Positions 1 through 8,279 of a DNA stretch of 35,680 nucleotides are shown here, piece by piece (positions within the stretch are counted from its first letter, which is position 1; the number at the start of each line of letters is the position of its first letter). Source of the DNA: Gammaproteobacteria bacterium (GTDB taxonomy: Bacteria; Pseudomonadota; Gammaproteobacteria; Pseudomonadales; Azotimanducaceae). Both the position numbers and the translations under genes were made by a program. The stretch is from positions 1-35,680 of the forward strand of contig SMWF01000052.1 of NCBI GenBank assembly GCA_004357385.1, given 5' to 3'. The notes beneath the pieces are model-generated. The model was given only the letters and a program-made list of their open reading frames with translations. It was not told where the DNA came from and did not search any database.

Positions 1-141
1 ACGTTGAGCCAGGGGATGAACCTGCTGAACCGCAGCATGGGACTTGGCGACGCCTACCCCTTCGCGCTCTCCGCGACGGCGCAGCTAAAATTGGGGTTCA
101 TCCACCGGCTGGTAGCGGCACAACCGCCTCTGGGCCACTAG
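1..141 (+). CDS. C-terminal end of a putative zinc-binding metallopeptidase (partial)
   Basis: The window opens inside an open frame of 46 codons ending in TAG at 139-141. Its sequence, with LLNRSMGLGDAYPFALS followed by KLGFIHRLV, resembles the conserved C-terminus of the bacterial Peptidase_Mx / putative zinc-binding metallopeptidase family, where an asparagine/arginine-rich LNRSMG-DxYPF-L stretch is followed by a K-L-x-F-h-H motif. The catalytic zinc-binding part would lie to the left of the window, so activity cannot be judged. The gene is convergent with anbu, with 22 bp between the stop codons. The assignment rests on recalled family patterns over a short fragment, so it is moderate. 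Confidence 0.5.
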   Translation, partial: TLSQGMNLLNRSMGLGDAYPFALSATAQLKLGFIHRLVAAQPPLGH

Positions 142-163
142 GCCGCGATCACGCTCAGACACA

Positions 164-894
164 TCACGGTTCCCAATCGAACCGTGGCAGGGCATGGATG
201 CCCCCACGCAGCGTGTCCGACCAGCTCCGATGCACCTCCGCGTACAGCGGTGAATCGACCTCGTAACTCAACCGGTGCGCCAGCTCGAACGACCCTGCTG
301 GATAAATGGAGAGTTCCACGGGTGGGCCCACCGCAACGTTGCTGCGCATCGTCGAGTCGAGCGATAGCAGTGCGCACCGAGCGGCATCTTCCAGGGAGGT
401 GTCGGTGTCAATGATGCGGTCGAGTATGGGCTTGCCGTACTTGTTTTCACCAATCTGAAGAAACGGGGTAGCGTCCGGCACCTCAATGATATTGCCCTCC
501 GGGTAAATCAGATACAACTGAGGGTCCTGACCGCGGATCTGGCCCCCAATGATGAAGCGCGCATCGAACCTTCCTTCATTGCCTTCGTTGATCTGCTCGT
601 AACGATTCTGAATCTTGCGGCTGGTCCTGCCGACGTACTCCGCCGCATCGAACATGTAATCGACGGTCGCCAGGCTGTCACGCTGATCCTTGCGCATGAT
701 GTCGCTGCGCAAACGATGGACCAACGCCTGGGTCGTGGCGAGGTTACCCGCGCTGAGAACCATGAAGAAACGATCGCCACCGGGATCGAAGACATGCATT
801 TGTAGGTACTGACCTGATCGACCCCGGCGTGCGTGCGGGAATCCGACGCAAACACCAACCCTGCCGAAACTTTGACGGCCAGGCAATAACTCAT
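164..894 (-). pseudogene. anbu: Anbu, proteasome-like Ntn protease (COG3484), broken by a frameshift
   Basis: The N-terminus is in one frame from ATG at 894: MSYCLAVKVSAGLVFASDSR, then THAGVDQVSTYK, the signature start of Anbu, where the residue after Met becomes the N-terminal nucleophile (Ser here; Thr is common in the family). The rest is in another frame: MHVFDPGGDRF, VLSAGNLATTQ, and on to the stop at 164. The frames meet at an A run (T run on the plus strand, 799-801); one extra A would restore STYKMHVF and a protein of about 243 residues, the usual length. Either this is a real inactivating indel or a homopolymer sequencing error. Anbu forms helical or ring assemblies and usually sits with ATP-grasp, alpha-E and transglutaminase genes. 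The first two lie divergently at 973-3416; no transglutaminase is seen. Confidence 0.85.
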
Positions 895-907
895 CTAACG
901 ACTCCGG

Positions 908-935
908 TTCACTTAGCGGACATGCCGGCTATAGA
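908..935 (+). promoter_or_regulatory. Candidate sigma-70 promoter for the ATP-grasp/alpha-E operon
   Basis: TTCACT (908-913) and TATAGA (930-935) are separated by 16 bp and lie 37 bp before the ATG at 973, in the 78-bp divergent gap to anbu. The match to TTGACA/TATAAT is partial, so this is only a candidate. Confidence 0.35.
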
Positions 936-972
936 ATGATCGAGGACTCTCGAAGAACCCAAAAGCCAAGCA

Positions 973-2418
973 ATGCCAATCGTTTGGAAGCACTATAACG
1001 CCGACGGACTCTGGGATGAACTGATCACCTCGTCCGGACGCGCGCGGCCCGGCGCAGGCAGCCTTTGCCGGAACCTCGCCCGCCTGTCTGACGAAGAATT
1101 GATGGCGCGCAAGGAAGCGGCGGAATTGGCCATCCGTTCCATGGGCATCACGTTTACCGTGTACGGCGGGGAAGACAGTGGATCCATCGACAGGGAATGG
1201 CCGTTCGACATCATTCCACGGCTGATCCGAAAACGAGAGTGGGATCACATTCGTCGCGGCTTGATTCAGCGGGTGACCGCATTGAACCGTTTCATCGACG
1301 ACGTCTATCACGACCAGAAGTCGCTGGACGATGGCGTTGTACCGCGCGAACTGGTCGAGAAGTCTAAAGATTTTCGCCCCGAATGCGTGGGCGTATCGCC
1401 GCCGCACAACGTCTGGGCACACATCTGTGGAACCGACCTGGTACGCGACGCAGACGGCACGCTCTATGTCCTGGAGGACAATCTGCGCGTGCCTTCGGGA
1501 GTCGCCTACATGCTCGAAAACCGGGAGGTCATGAAGCGGGTGTTCCCGGAACTGTTCGAAGCCTACCTGATCCATCCGGTGGACGATTATCCGGATCAGC
1601 TTGCGCGCACCTTGAGCTCACTGTCGTCGCGCCGACGCCCGGAGATCGTCGTGCTGACGCCGGGCGTCTATAACTCGGCGTACTTCGAACACGCCTACCT
1701 TGCGCAATCCATGGCCGCCGAACTGGTCCAGGGGTCCGACTTGATCGTCGGCAACGACGACCGGGTCTACATGCGCACCATCGAGGGACTCATCCAGGTC
1801 GATGTCATCTACCGCCGTATCGACGACCTGTTCCTGGACCCGGAGGTGTTCCGCAGCGACTCCATGCTGGGTGTCCCTGGTCTGATGCGGGCCTGGCGTG
1901 CCGGAAACGTCGCATTGGCCAACGCGCCGGGCTGCGGCGTCGCGGACGACAAGGTCATCTATACCTACGTGCCGGAGATCATCCGCTACTTCATGGGTGA
2001 AGACCCCATTCTTCCCAACGTGCCCTCCTATCGTTGCGTGGACAAGGAATCGCGCGATCTGGTTCTGGACCGCCTCGACGAGATGGTGGTCAAACCCGCC
2101 AACGAATCCGGCGGCTACGGCATGCTGATCGGGCCAAAGGCGAGCCGCGCCGAGCGCAACCGGTTTGCGCGTCAGATTCGCGCAAATCCACGCAACTACA
2201 TAGCGCAGCCGATGTTGAACCTGTCCACGGCACCGACGCTGATCGAACAACACGCCGAACCACGACACCTGGATCTGCGGCCGTTCATCTTAAGCGGTGC
2301 CGAGAACTACGTGACCATGGGCGGACTCACGCGGGTTGCCATGCGTAAAGGATCGATCGTCGTCAACTCATCCCAGGGTGGTGGCAGCAAAGACACGTGG
2401 GTGGTCGACCTCGAATGA
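973..2418 (+). CDS. Circularly permuted ATP-grasp protein (COG2308) of the Anbu cluster
   Basis: 481 residues, the normal length for the CP_ATPgrasp_1 family. Visible family landmarks are the N-terminal KHYNADGLWDEL segment, GITFTVYG, the central ICGTDLVRD with YVLEDNLRVPSGVAYML, the nucleotide-binding KPANESGGYGMLIGP stretch (about 373-387) and the C-terminal SSQGGGSKDTWV. The family is thought to be a peptide-ligase-like ATP-grasp enzyme acting with alpha-E and Anbu proteins; its substrate is not established. The stop codon overlaps the next start (ATGA, 2415-2418), indicating translational coupling. The start at 973 is chosen because family N-termini begin shortly before the HYNA/YDEL motif. 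Confidence 0.92.
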   Translation: MPIVWKHYNADGLWDELITSSGRARPGAGSLCRNLARLSDEELMARKEAAELAIRSMGITFTVYGGEDSGSIDREWPFDIIPRLIRKREWDHIRRGLIQRVTALNRFIDDVYHDQKSLDDGVVPRELVEKSKDFRPECVGVSPPHNVWAHICGTDLVRDADGTLYVLEDNLRVPSGVAYMLENREVMKRVFPELFEAYLIHPVDDYPDQLARTLSSLSSRRRPEIVVLTPGVYNSAYFEHAYLAQSMAAELVQGSDLIVGNDDRVYMRTIEGLIQVDVIYRRIDDLFLDPEVFRSDSMLGVPGLMRAWRAGNVALANAPGCGVADDKVIYTYVPEIIRYFMGEDPILPNVPSYRCVDKESRDLVLDRLDEMVVKPANESGGYGMLIGPKASRAERNRFARQIRANPRNYIAQPMLNLSTAPTLIEQHAEPRHLDLRPFILSGAENYVTMGGLTRVAMRKGSIVVNSSQGGGSKDTWVVDLE

Positions 2419-3416
2419 AGCACCACACGCTGTCGCGCACGGCGGATCGCCTCTATTGGCTCGGCCGGTATCTGGAGCGCGCCGAAAGCACCGCCCGGAT
2501 GATCAACTCGCACACCAACCTGATCATCGACTTACCGGCACGGCTACCCCACGGCTGGCAGCCGCTACTGGATATGACCGACAGTCACCCAAGCTTCAGT
2601 TCGCGTAATCAGCCGCCATCCGAGCGCAACGTCGTGCGCCATCTCACGACCAACCGGGACAATCCGGGGTCGCTGGCGAATTCCCTCGACTTCGCCCGCG
2701 AGAACGCCCGCACCGTGCGCGAAAACATGCCGCGCGTGTCCTTCGAATACATCAACGATCTGTATCTCTACGCCCGCACCGGGTTGTCGGGCGCGCTGTC
2801 ACGGTCACGCCGCAACACCGTCCTGGACGGCGTGCTCACCCGGGTTCAACAGATCGACGGGTTCCTGTCCCGCTCGATGCTGCACAACGATGCCTGGAGC
2901 TTTCTGCGCCTCGGTCAGTTCATCGAACGCGGTGACATGACGACCCGGATCATTGGCGTTGCGGCGGCTACCCCACTCGCGGGTAAAGGACCGGCAGAAC
3001 CATACCAGCAGTTGCAATGGCGATCCGTGTTGCGCTCACTGCACGCGATGCAGAGCTACCGCGTTTCGGTTCAGGAGCCTGTCAGCCAGCCCCTGGCGCT
3101 GGATTTTCTACTCAAGAACCCCGACCTGCCCCGTTCGTTGGCTTACAGTCTGGATTCGATTCGCAATTCGCTGCGGCGACTTCCGCGCAACGAGCAACCC
3201 CTGCGAGCCTGCAACCGTGCGCGCCGCAACCTGAAGCAGGCCGATGTAGGGTCACTCGAGGGCGCCGAGTTGCTCAGCTTCATCGACATGTGCCAGCTGC
3301 AACTCGCGGAACTGCACGATTTCATGGGCAGGACGTACTTTCACCCCCGACTGCGCGTCCCGAAAGCGGGACCACGAGGCCGGGACGGACCGCACCAGGG
3401 GATCGCAAAATGTTGA
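2415..3416 (+). CDS. Alpha-E domain protein (COG2307) of the Anbu cluster
   Basis: 333 residues beginning MKHHTLSRTADRLYWLGRYL, the classic alpha-E start: an all-helical domain whose WLGRYLERAE motif is highly conserved. Later landmarks are FLSRSMLHNDAWSFLRLGQF, ERGDMTTRI, and SLDSIRNSLRRLP near the C-terminus. An ATG at 2415 gives the 4-base overlap with the ATP-grasp gene and removes an implausible six-residue extension from 2397. In many genomes alpha-E, ATP-grasp, transglutaminase and Anbu form one operon; here the trio is split into divergent transcripts and transglutaminase is absent. The biochemical role is unknown. Confidence 0.9.
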   Translation: MKHHTLSRTADRLYWLGRYLERAESTARMINSHTNLIIDLPARLPHGWQPLLDMTDSHPSFSSRNQPPSERNVVRHLTTNRDNPGSLANSLDFARENARTVRENMPRVSFEYINDLYLYARTGLSGALSRSRRNTVLDGVLTRVQQIDGFLSRSMLHNDAWSFLRLGQFIERGDMTTRIIGVAAATPLAGKGPAEPYQQLQWRSVLRSLHAMQSYRVSVQEPVSQPLALDFLLKNPDLPRSLAYSLDSIRNSLRRLPRNEQPLRACNRARRNLKQADVGSLEGAELLSFIDMCQLQLAELHDFMGRTYFHPRLRVPKAGPRGRDGPHQGIAKC

Positions 3417-3543
3417 AACTGCATGGGCTCGGGCGCCTGCGCTCGTCGCCTCGCCAGCAAGGAATTCACGCGCCGACGTGTTGCGATGGTGGATCGTCAG
3501 AACGGGTTGCTATGCTGAGGCTTGCGACTTGTCAGGGCGGTAC

Positions 3544-3729
3544 ATGCGTCTTCTGATCCAAATGCTGATCCCGGCGCTGATCGTCGTGGCGATCGCGGTT
3601 ATGATCTGGCGCCGCCGCTCCGATCAACCGACCGCGCCGGAACAGCCCATGTCGACGGCCGCATTCATCGCCGTAATCACCATCGGCGCGGCGCTGGCCG
3701 CCGCGCTGGTACTCGCCACGCAGGGCTGA
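3544..3729 (+). CDS. Small two-helix membrane protein
   Basis: A 61-residue protein from ATG 3544. Residues about 3-20 (LLIQMLIPALIVVAIAVMIW) and 41-58 form two hydrophobic segments separated by a short polar loop rich in Arg and Pro (RRRSDQPTAPEQP). That makes a small helical hairpin membrane protein with the loop probably cytoplasmic by the positive-inside rule. The longer frame from 3478 would add a Cys/Trp-rich, non-hydrophobic leader and has no better start, so I use 3544. It lies between the alpha-E and TauD-like genes. No function is recognised. Confidence 0.55.
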   Translation: MRLLIQMLIPALIVVAIAVMIWRRRSDQPTAPEQPMSTAAFIAVITIGAALAAALVLATQG

Positions 3730-3744
3730 AAGCGCAATCGCCGC

Positions 3745-4656
3745 ATGAGTGACCGAATGCTAACGGTCGTGCCGGTTACCCCGACCATTGGCGCCGAGGT
3801 GAGCGGCGCCGACCTCGTCAACCTGGATGACGCACAGTTTGAGCAGCTGCACGAAGCCCTGATCGCGCACCAGGTAATTTTTATACGCGATCAACCAGCC
3901 CTCTCTCCGATCCAGCAGATTGCACTCGGCCGACGCTTCGGACCCCTGCACGAGCACCCCGCCGCACCGCATCTCGACGGTTTCCCGGAACTGTTCGTCA
4001 TCCACACCACCCGGGAGTCACGCATCGCCAACGGCAACGGGTGGCACACCGACGTCTCGTGTGACGAGCGACCGCCGCTGGCGACACTACTGCAGCTGCA
4101 CGTATTGCCCGCCAGCGGTGGCGACACCCTGTTTGCGAGTACTTACGCGGCGTATGAGACGTTGTCTGAGCCACTGCAGAAGCTGCTGTGCACACTGACC
4201 GCGACCCACGCCTCGGAACATATCTACCGCGGCCGTTACGCGGATCGCGGTGTGGACGACGACGGCCGGGGCTATCCAAGTTCGGTACATCCCGTGATTC
4301 GCACGCATCCCGACAGTGGTCGCCGGGCGCTGTACGTCAATCGTGCATTCACCACGAAGATCAACGAGCTCACGAGCCATGAAAGCGACGCATTGCTCAA
4401 GTTCTTGTATGCGCACATCGAACGGCCAGAGTTTCAGGTTCGCTTTGCCTGGACGAAAAACGCAATGGCGATCTGGGACAATCGATGCACCCAGCATTTT
4501 GCCCTCTGGGACTACTGGCCCAGCGAGCGCAAGGGACACCGGGTAACAGTTCAAGGAGAACGACCCTATTATGATCCGGGGTTCGACGCGGAGTCCGACT
4601 CCGTCCGGAGTGTTACGAGCGCGCCCTCGCACCTTCGGCCGAATGACTCGCTCTGA
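3745..4656 (+). CDS. TauD/TfdA family Fe(II)/2-oxoglutarate dioxygenase
   Basis: 303 residues. The TauD fold is shown by TPTIGAEVSGADL near the N-terminus, the iron-binding HxD in WHTDVS (H101, D103), the distal His in WDNRCTQHFALWDY (H251) and the 2-oxoglutarate-binding Arg in HRVTVQGERP (R266). All iron ligands are present. The family oxidises small acids such as taurine, alkylsulfates or chlorophenoxyacetates, releasing CO2 and succinate. The exact substrate cannot be read from sequence, though the overall pattern is closer to taurine/alkylsulfatase-type enzymes. Its TGA at 4654-4656 abuts the convergent stop at 4657 with no spacer. A second in-frame ATG at 3757 is possible. Confidence 0.88.
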   Translation: MSDRMLTVVPVTPTIGAEVSGADLVNLDDAQFEQLHEALIAHQVIFIRDQPALSPIQQIALGRRFGPLHEHPAAPHLDGFPELFVIHTTRESRIANGNGWHTDVSCDERPPLATLLQLHVLPASGGDTLFASTYAAYETLSEPLQKLLCTLTATHASEHIYRGRYADRGVDDDGRGYPSSVHPVIRTHPDSGRRALYVNRAFTTKINELTSHESDALLKFLYAHIERPEFQVRFAWTKNAMAIWDNRCTQHFALWDYWPSERKGHRVTVQGERPYYDPGFDAESDSVRSVTSAPSHLRPNDSL

Positions 4657-5400
4657 TCAGGCCGCCAGTTCTACTCCGGTTTCGAGCAACGTCTTCAGCC
4701 CGCTCAAGATCCAGGACATCCCCCCCTGCATCGAAACACTGGTCGCGGTGCCATCGTCAAAACCTTCGTGCAGCACGCGCAATCGACATACATTTCCCTG
4801 CGGTTCGATCTCCCAGGTGATTCTGCTCGGGGCATCCTTTGCGACCGCTTCGTCCCAGCGCGCATCAAACGTGGTAACCAGCCTCCGCGGGGGGTCGATC
4901 TCCAGGATTATTCCGGTGAGTGCCAGCGACCCATCTATGCGGTAGTCACACCGTGCGTCAACCTCCCAGGTAGAGGACACCACACTGTGATAGTAGTACT
5001 GCTGAGTCAGGTCGCCATCGGTAAGCGCTTGCCACAACTGTTCCGGGGTCGTGCGGATGTAGATCTCAAACACGTGCGTCAGTTCTGCTTTCATCGGTTT
5101 CTCCAGAGTGTCCTTGAGGTCCAGCAGCGTTGCTGAGGCCGCGGCCGTAAATCGGTCCAGCCAGCGTTCGTGCAGACGCTGCAGCGGCACCGGGTTGAGG
5201 AAGTGGTGTTTTTTACGCCCCACGCGTTCCGTGGTGACCAACCCCGCTTCTTCGAGCACTCGCAGGTGGCGCATGACTCCGAACCGGGTCATCTCATACG
5301 GCGCCTCGAGTTCGGTAAGGGTCTGTCCGGGTCGCGTACGCAGCCGGTCCAGGAGTTCACGCCGCGTCGAGTCGGCCAACGCTTTGAACATGACATCCAT
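4657..5400 (-). CDS. ArsR-type winged helix fused to an AHSA1/SRPBCC domain
   Basis: 247 residues in two parts. Residues 1 to about 90 are an ArsR-like winged helix (FKALADSTRRELLDRLR, then TRFGVMRHLRVLEEAGLV and GRKKHHFLNP). Residues about 105-245 are an AHSA1-like SRPBCC ligand-binding domain (VFEIYIRTTPEQLWQALTDG ... GGMSWILSGLKTLLE). These two functions are often adjacent genes; here one continuous frame joins them. No metal-binding Cys pair of classical ArsR repressors is seen, so sensing is probably through the hydrophobic SRPBCC pocket. It is divergent from the YeiH-like exporter gene at 5516 and may control the intergenic region, but this is inference. Confidence 0.85.
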   Translation of the reverse strand: MDVMFKALADSTRRELLDRLRTRPGQTLTELEAPYEMTRFGVMRHLRVLEEAGLVTTERVGRKKHHFLNPVPLQRLHERWLDRFTAAASATLLDLKDTLEKPMKAELTHVFEIYIRTTPEQLWQALTDGDLTQQYYYHSVVSSTWEVDARCDYRIDGSLALTGIILEIDPPRRLVTTFDARWDEAVAKDAPSRITWEIEPQGNVCRLRVLHEGFDDGTATSVSMQGGMSWILSGLKTLLETGVELAA

Positions 5401-5467
5401 GACGGCTATGTGCCTTTATTGTCACGTGTCAAATTAGTCACATATCTTCAGATCCGTCCTTTTAAAA

Positions 5468-5518
5468 CTATTGGTTATAACCTTATAGTTCGCTTTTCAT
5501 CATTGATCGCAATCAATG
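5468..5518. promoter_or_regulatory. Operator-like palindromes between ArsR-AHSA1 and yeiH-like genes
   Basis: The AT-rich 115-bp divergent gap contains a perfect 10-bp palindrome GGTTATAACC (5473-5482) inside a longer imperfect one with arms CTAT (5468-5471) and ATAG (5485-5488). A second inverted repeat, CATTGAT (5501-5507) and ATCAATG (5512-5518), overlaps the ATG of the exporter gene. Both could be repressor or LysR-type sites. Which regulator binds is not known. Confidence 0.45.
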
Positions 5519-6457
5519 CAATCTGCCCCAGCGGCGCGCGTTCTGCTTCGCTACGTGATCGTGATTCTGGCGCTGGCGGCGCTGGTTCTCTGGGCAAATC
5601 CGGCGATCGCCCTGCTCACCGGCGCAACATTGACGCTGGTTGCCAATCGAGCACCCGTGACCGGTGGCAACACCATCGGCAGGTACATGCTCCAGGCCGC
5701 GATCGTGTTGCTTGGCCTGAAGCTGGATATCACCGCGCTCTGGCAAACCAGCGCCGACTATGCCGGGTTGATCGCGATCTATGTCATAGGAGCGCTGCTC
5801 GCGGGCTTGGGGATCGCCCGGTGGCTGGGCGTGGACCGGATCCCGGCCACGCTGATCGCCGCGGGTACGGCCATCTGCGGCGGCACCGCCATCGCAACCA
5901 TAGCGCCTATTCTGCGCGCGCCGCCGGCCCAGATCGGGCTGACCCTGGCGATCGTATTTCTCCTCAACGCCTTTGCGTTGCTGACGTTCCCTTCGATCGG
6001 CGTGTGGCTCGGGCTCAGCCAGACCGAGTTCGGCGTGTGGACTGCGCTGGCCATTCACGACACCAGCTCCGTGGTGGCCACGGCGGCGCTGTACGGAGAT
6101 CAGGCGGCAGACCTCGCAACCACGTTGAAGCTCGGCCGAACGCTCTGGCTGATTCCCCTGGTGCTCGCGGTCAGCATGATGGAGCGTACTCACGACGCCA
6201 AGTTGCGGGTTCCGGGCTTCATCCTGCTGTTCATTGGCGCCTCAGCCATCGGTTCCATCGTTGGCATTCCCGGCGCATTGACGGCGCTGGCAGCCACCGG
6301 CAGTAAGGCGCTGCTGGTCGGTGCACTGTTCTTTGTGGGTACCGAAATCAACCGTACGACCGTTGCCCAGCTCCGTGGGCGCGTCGTCTGGCAGGCAGTG
6401 CTGCTCTGGGCCCTGGTGGTGCCCGCCACGCTGGGCGCCGCGCGCTGGCTCACCTGA
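5516..6457 (+). CDS. yeiH: YeiH family (UPF0324) membrane protein, putative sulfate exporter
   Basis: 313 residues, almost entirely hydrophobic, with about 9-10 membrane segments. Family markers are GGNTIGRYMLQAAIVLLGLK near residue 45, the GTAICGGTAIATIAP motif about residues 118-132, and AIHDTSSVVATAALYG in the middle, all typical of Cons_hypoth698/YeiH. Some members are annotated as sulfate exporters, but the transport substrate is not demonstrated by sequence. It is divergent from the ArsR-AHSA1 regulator. The ATG at 5516 is within an inverted repeat, which may influence initiation. Confidence 0.88.
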   Translation: MQSAPAARVLLRYVIVILALAALVLWANPAIALLTGATLTLVANRAPVTGGNTIGRYMLQAAIVLLGLKLDITALWQTSADYAGLIAIYVIGALLAGLGIARWLGVDRIPATLIAAGTAICGGTAIATIAPILRAPPAQIGLTLAIVFLLNAFALLTFPSIGVWLGLSQTEFGVWTALAIHDTSSVVATAALYGDQAADLATTLKLGRTLWLIPLVLAVSMMERTHDAKLRVPGFILLFIGASAIGSIVGIPGALTALAATGSKALLVGALFFVGTEINRTTVAQLRGRVVWQAVLLWALVVPATLGAARWLT

Positions 6458-6532
6458 GACCAACCATCCCGTTATATGAAAATCAGAAATCGTTACTTCC
6501 ACCTGTTCGGGTCACCCCCTAGTGTCGCAGCA

Positions 6533-6622
6533 ATGAGTATCCGCACCACCCATCTCGATCCGCTGAGCATCGTCACCATCGCGTTGTTCGCGGCCTATCT
6601 CGGCGCCAGCTTGCTCGCCTGA
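6533..6622 (+). CDS. Possible 29-residue single-span membrane peptide
   Basis: ATG 6533 opens a short frame encoding MSIRTTHLDPLSIVTIALFA and nine more residues ending at TGA 6620-6622. The second half is a plausible membrane helix. There is no strong ribosome binding site, and a CCTCC/GGAGG hairpin (6627-6643) follows immediately. It could be real, or a chance frame in the 260-bp gap between the exporter and TetR genes; I see nothing else in that gap. Confidence 0.25.
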   Translation: MSIRTTHLDPLSIVTIALFAAYLGASLLA

Positions 6623-6718
6623 CCTTCCTCCCCCGATAGGAGGCCGTACAAAAGCACCGTAATTGGCCTGAACGTTTGTTGGATACTGCGCGACGAATGT
6701 CATGTGGTGTACAGCGCC

Positions 6719-7327
6719 ATGGCCCAAACCAGCGACGGCCGTACCACCCGCTGGGCACAACGACGCACTGAGTTGCTGCACGCGGTCATGGATTGCATGT
6801 CCCGCGAAGGCCTTGCCGATTTGAGCATAAGACGCATAGCCCGTCAGATCGGCGTGTCTGCCCCAACGCTCTTGCACCATTTCTCGTCCAAGGAGCAATT
6901 GTTCGCCCAAGCACTGGCGGCCCTGCAACGTGACGAGATCGCGATCCTGACTCAGGCTTTCGCTGGCAAAGGCATCGCCGAAGGCCTCAAATCACTGTGG
7001 CAGATTCACGTGACCCACGGTAATCGCGACCAACTTCGCGCCTCATCCGAGTTTCAGGCGATTGCGCTGCGCGACCCGGGACGCTTTCCAAGCTATCACC
7101 AGAATGTCACGCGACCGTGGGTCGAGGTATTGCACAAGGCACTGGCAAGCAGCGGCTGCCCTGACGATCAGCGCATCGCCATGGCCACGCTGCTGGGTGG
7201 CGCCTACCGCGGACTGCTGACGGACCTCCTTGCGACCGGTGAAATCCGGCGGGTCAGCCAGGGATTCGATGCACTGATGACCCTGGTCCGGGATGTCGAG
7301 ATCGGCTGGCGACATGCCAGCCACTGA
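6719..7327 (+). CDS. TetR family transcriptional regulator
   Basis: 202 residues from ATG 6719. The N-terminal helix-turn-helix is clear: RRTELLHAVMDCMSREGLAD, then LSIRRIARQIGVSAPTLLHHF and SSKEQLFAQAL. The remaining helical domain (GIAEGLKSLWQIHVTHGNRD onward) is the ligand-binding, dimerising part, of the kind seen in BetI-like members. Two GTG codons at 6704 and 6707 could extend it by 4-5 residues; none of the candidates has a strong ribosome binding site, so I take the ATG. Downstream tesB-like gene 7391 is in the same direction with a separate -10 element, so it may or may not be its target. Confidence 0.88.
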   Translation: MAQTSDGRTTRWAQRRTELLHAVMDCMSREGLADLSIRRIARQIGVSAPTLLHHFSSKEQLFAQALAALQRDEIAILTQAFAGKGIAEGLKSLWQIHVTHGNRDQLRASSEFQAIALRDPGRFPSYHQNVTRPWVEVLHKALASSGCPDDQRIAMATLLGGAYRGLLTDLLATGEIRRVSQGFDALMTLVRDVEIGWRHASH

Positions 7328-7353
7328 CAACCATCGCAGCCCAGGTCATCGCC

Positions 7354-7359
7354 TATAAT
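7354..7359 (+). promoter_or_regulatory. Candidate -10 element (TATAAT) for the tesB-like gene
   Basis: A perfect TATAAT lies 31 bp before the ATG at 7391, in the 63-bp gap after the TetR gene. No good -35 element is found at 16-18 bp; CTGACA (7324-7329) is 24 bp away, which is too far. An activator-assisted promoter is possible. Confidence 0.35.
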
Positions 7360-7390
7360 ATCGGTACGCGGAAACGGACCGGGCCCCTGC

Positions 7391-8200
7391 ATGCATCCCG
7401 CGCTGCGCGAACTGATCCGGATTCTCGACATCGAGACGATCGAGCAGAATCTCTATCGTGGCTATCACCCCGAAGGAACCCGGGGACGGCTGTTCGGCGG
7501 CCAGATCATGGCCCAGGCGCTGATGGCCGCGGGCCGGACCATCGACGGGCCGCGTGCACCCCATTCGTTGCACGGCTACTTCCTGCGACCCGGCGATCCG
7601 GAACTGCCGGTACTGTTATCGGTCGATCGAATCCGCGACGGCCGCTCGTTCACCACCCGCCGGGTCGCCGCAATTCAACACGGCCGGGCGATTTTCGAGT
7701 TGTCCGCATCGTTCCAGGTATTGGAGCACGGCCTCGAACACGCTCCGCCGCAACCCCCCACCAACCCACCCGTGGAAGCCGACCTCCCCGAAACCGTAAA
7801 GCGCGGGCCATTCATCTCTTTCATGGAAGACTACAAGCGCCTGCTGCAGGACGTTCCGCAACCCCCGCGGCGGCGCAACTGGTTCAGAAGCAACGGTGCT
7901 ATTGACGACGACGCGCCGTTGCTGCACGCCTGCCTGCTGACCTACCAGTCCGACAACGATCTGATGTCCACCGCGCGACTGCCTCACAAGGGAACGTTCA
8001 CCCGCGAGCGGCTGCAACGCGCCAGCCTCGACCACGCCATGTGGTTTCACCGGCCTGGACGCGTCGACCAGTGGCTGTTGTACGCGCTGGACAGCCCCTC
8101 CGCCGCCGCTGCACGCGGTTACTCGCGCGGCGAAATCTTCACCGCCAGCGGCGAACACATCGCATCAACCATGCAGGAAGGCCTGATGCGAAAACGCTGA
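7391..8200 (+). CDS. tesB: Acyl-CoA thioesterase II
   Basis: 269 residues forming the double hotdog fold of TesB, which hydrolyses medium- and long-chain acyl-CoA. Landmarks are RLFGGQIMAQAL (33-44), HSLHGYFLRPGD (58-69), LLTYQSDND (182-190), LDHAMWFHRP (213-222) and STMQEGLMR at the C-terminus. By alignment from memory with the E. coli triad Asp204/Thr228/Gln278, the equivalents are D188, S212 and Q262; the Ser-for-Thr change is conservative. It is slightly shorter than the E. coli protein. A fatty acid or acyl-CoA overflow role is usual for the family. Confidence 0.93.
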   Translation: MHPALRELIRILDIETIEQNLYRGYHPEGTRGRLFGGQIMAQALMAAGRTIDGPRAPHSLHGYFLRPGDPELPVLLSVDRIRDGRSFTTRRVAAIQHGRAIFELSASFQVLEHGLEHAPPQPPTNPPVEADLPETVKRGPFISFMEDYKRLLQDVPQPPRRRNWFRSNGAIDDDAPLLHACLLTYQSDNDLMSTARLPHKGTFTRERLQRASLDHAMWFHRPGRVDQWLLYALDSPSAAAARGYSRGEIFTASGEHIASTMQEGLMRKR

Positions 8201-8279
8201 GCTGCAATCCAGTCTTGCCAAACCAGTCGATTTAGGCGATACATTAGCCGGACTCAACCCATACTTTCGAGGAAGGCAC

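Noticed and set aside
5170-6306. Plus-strand open frame of 378 codons over the regulator/exporter region
   Set aside because: Overlaps two well-supported genes in another frame; its Arg/His/Gly composition is typical of a shadow.
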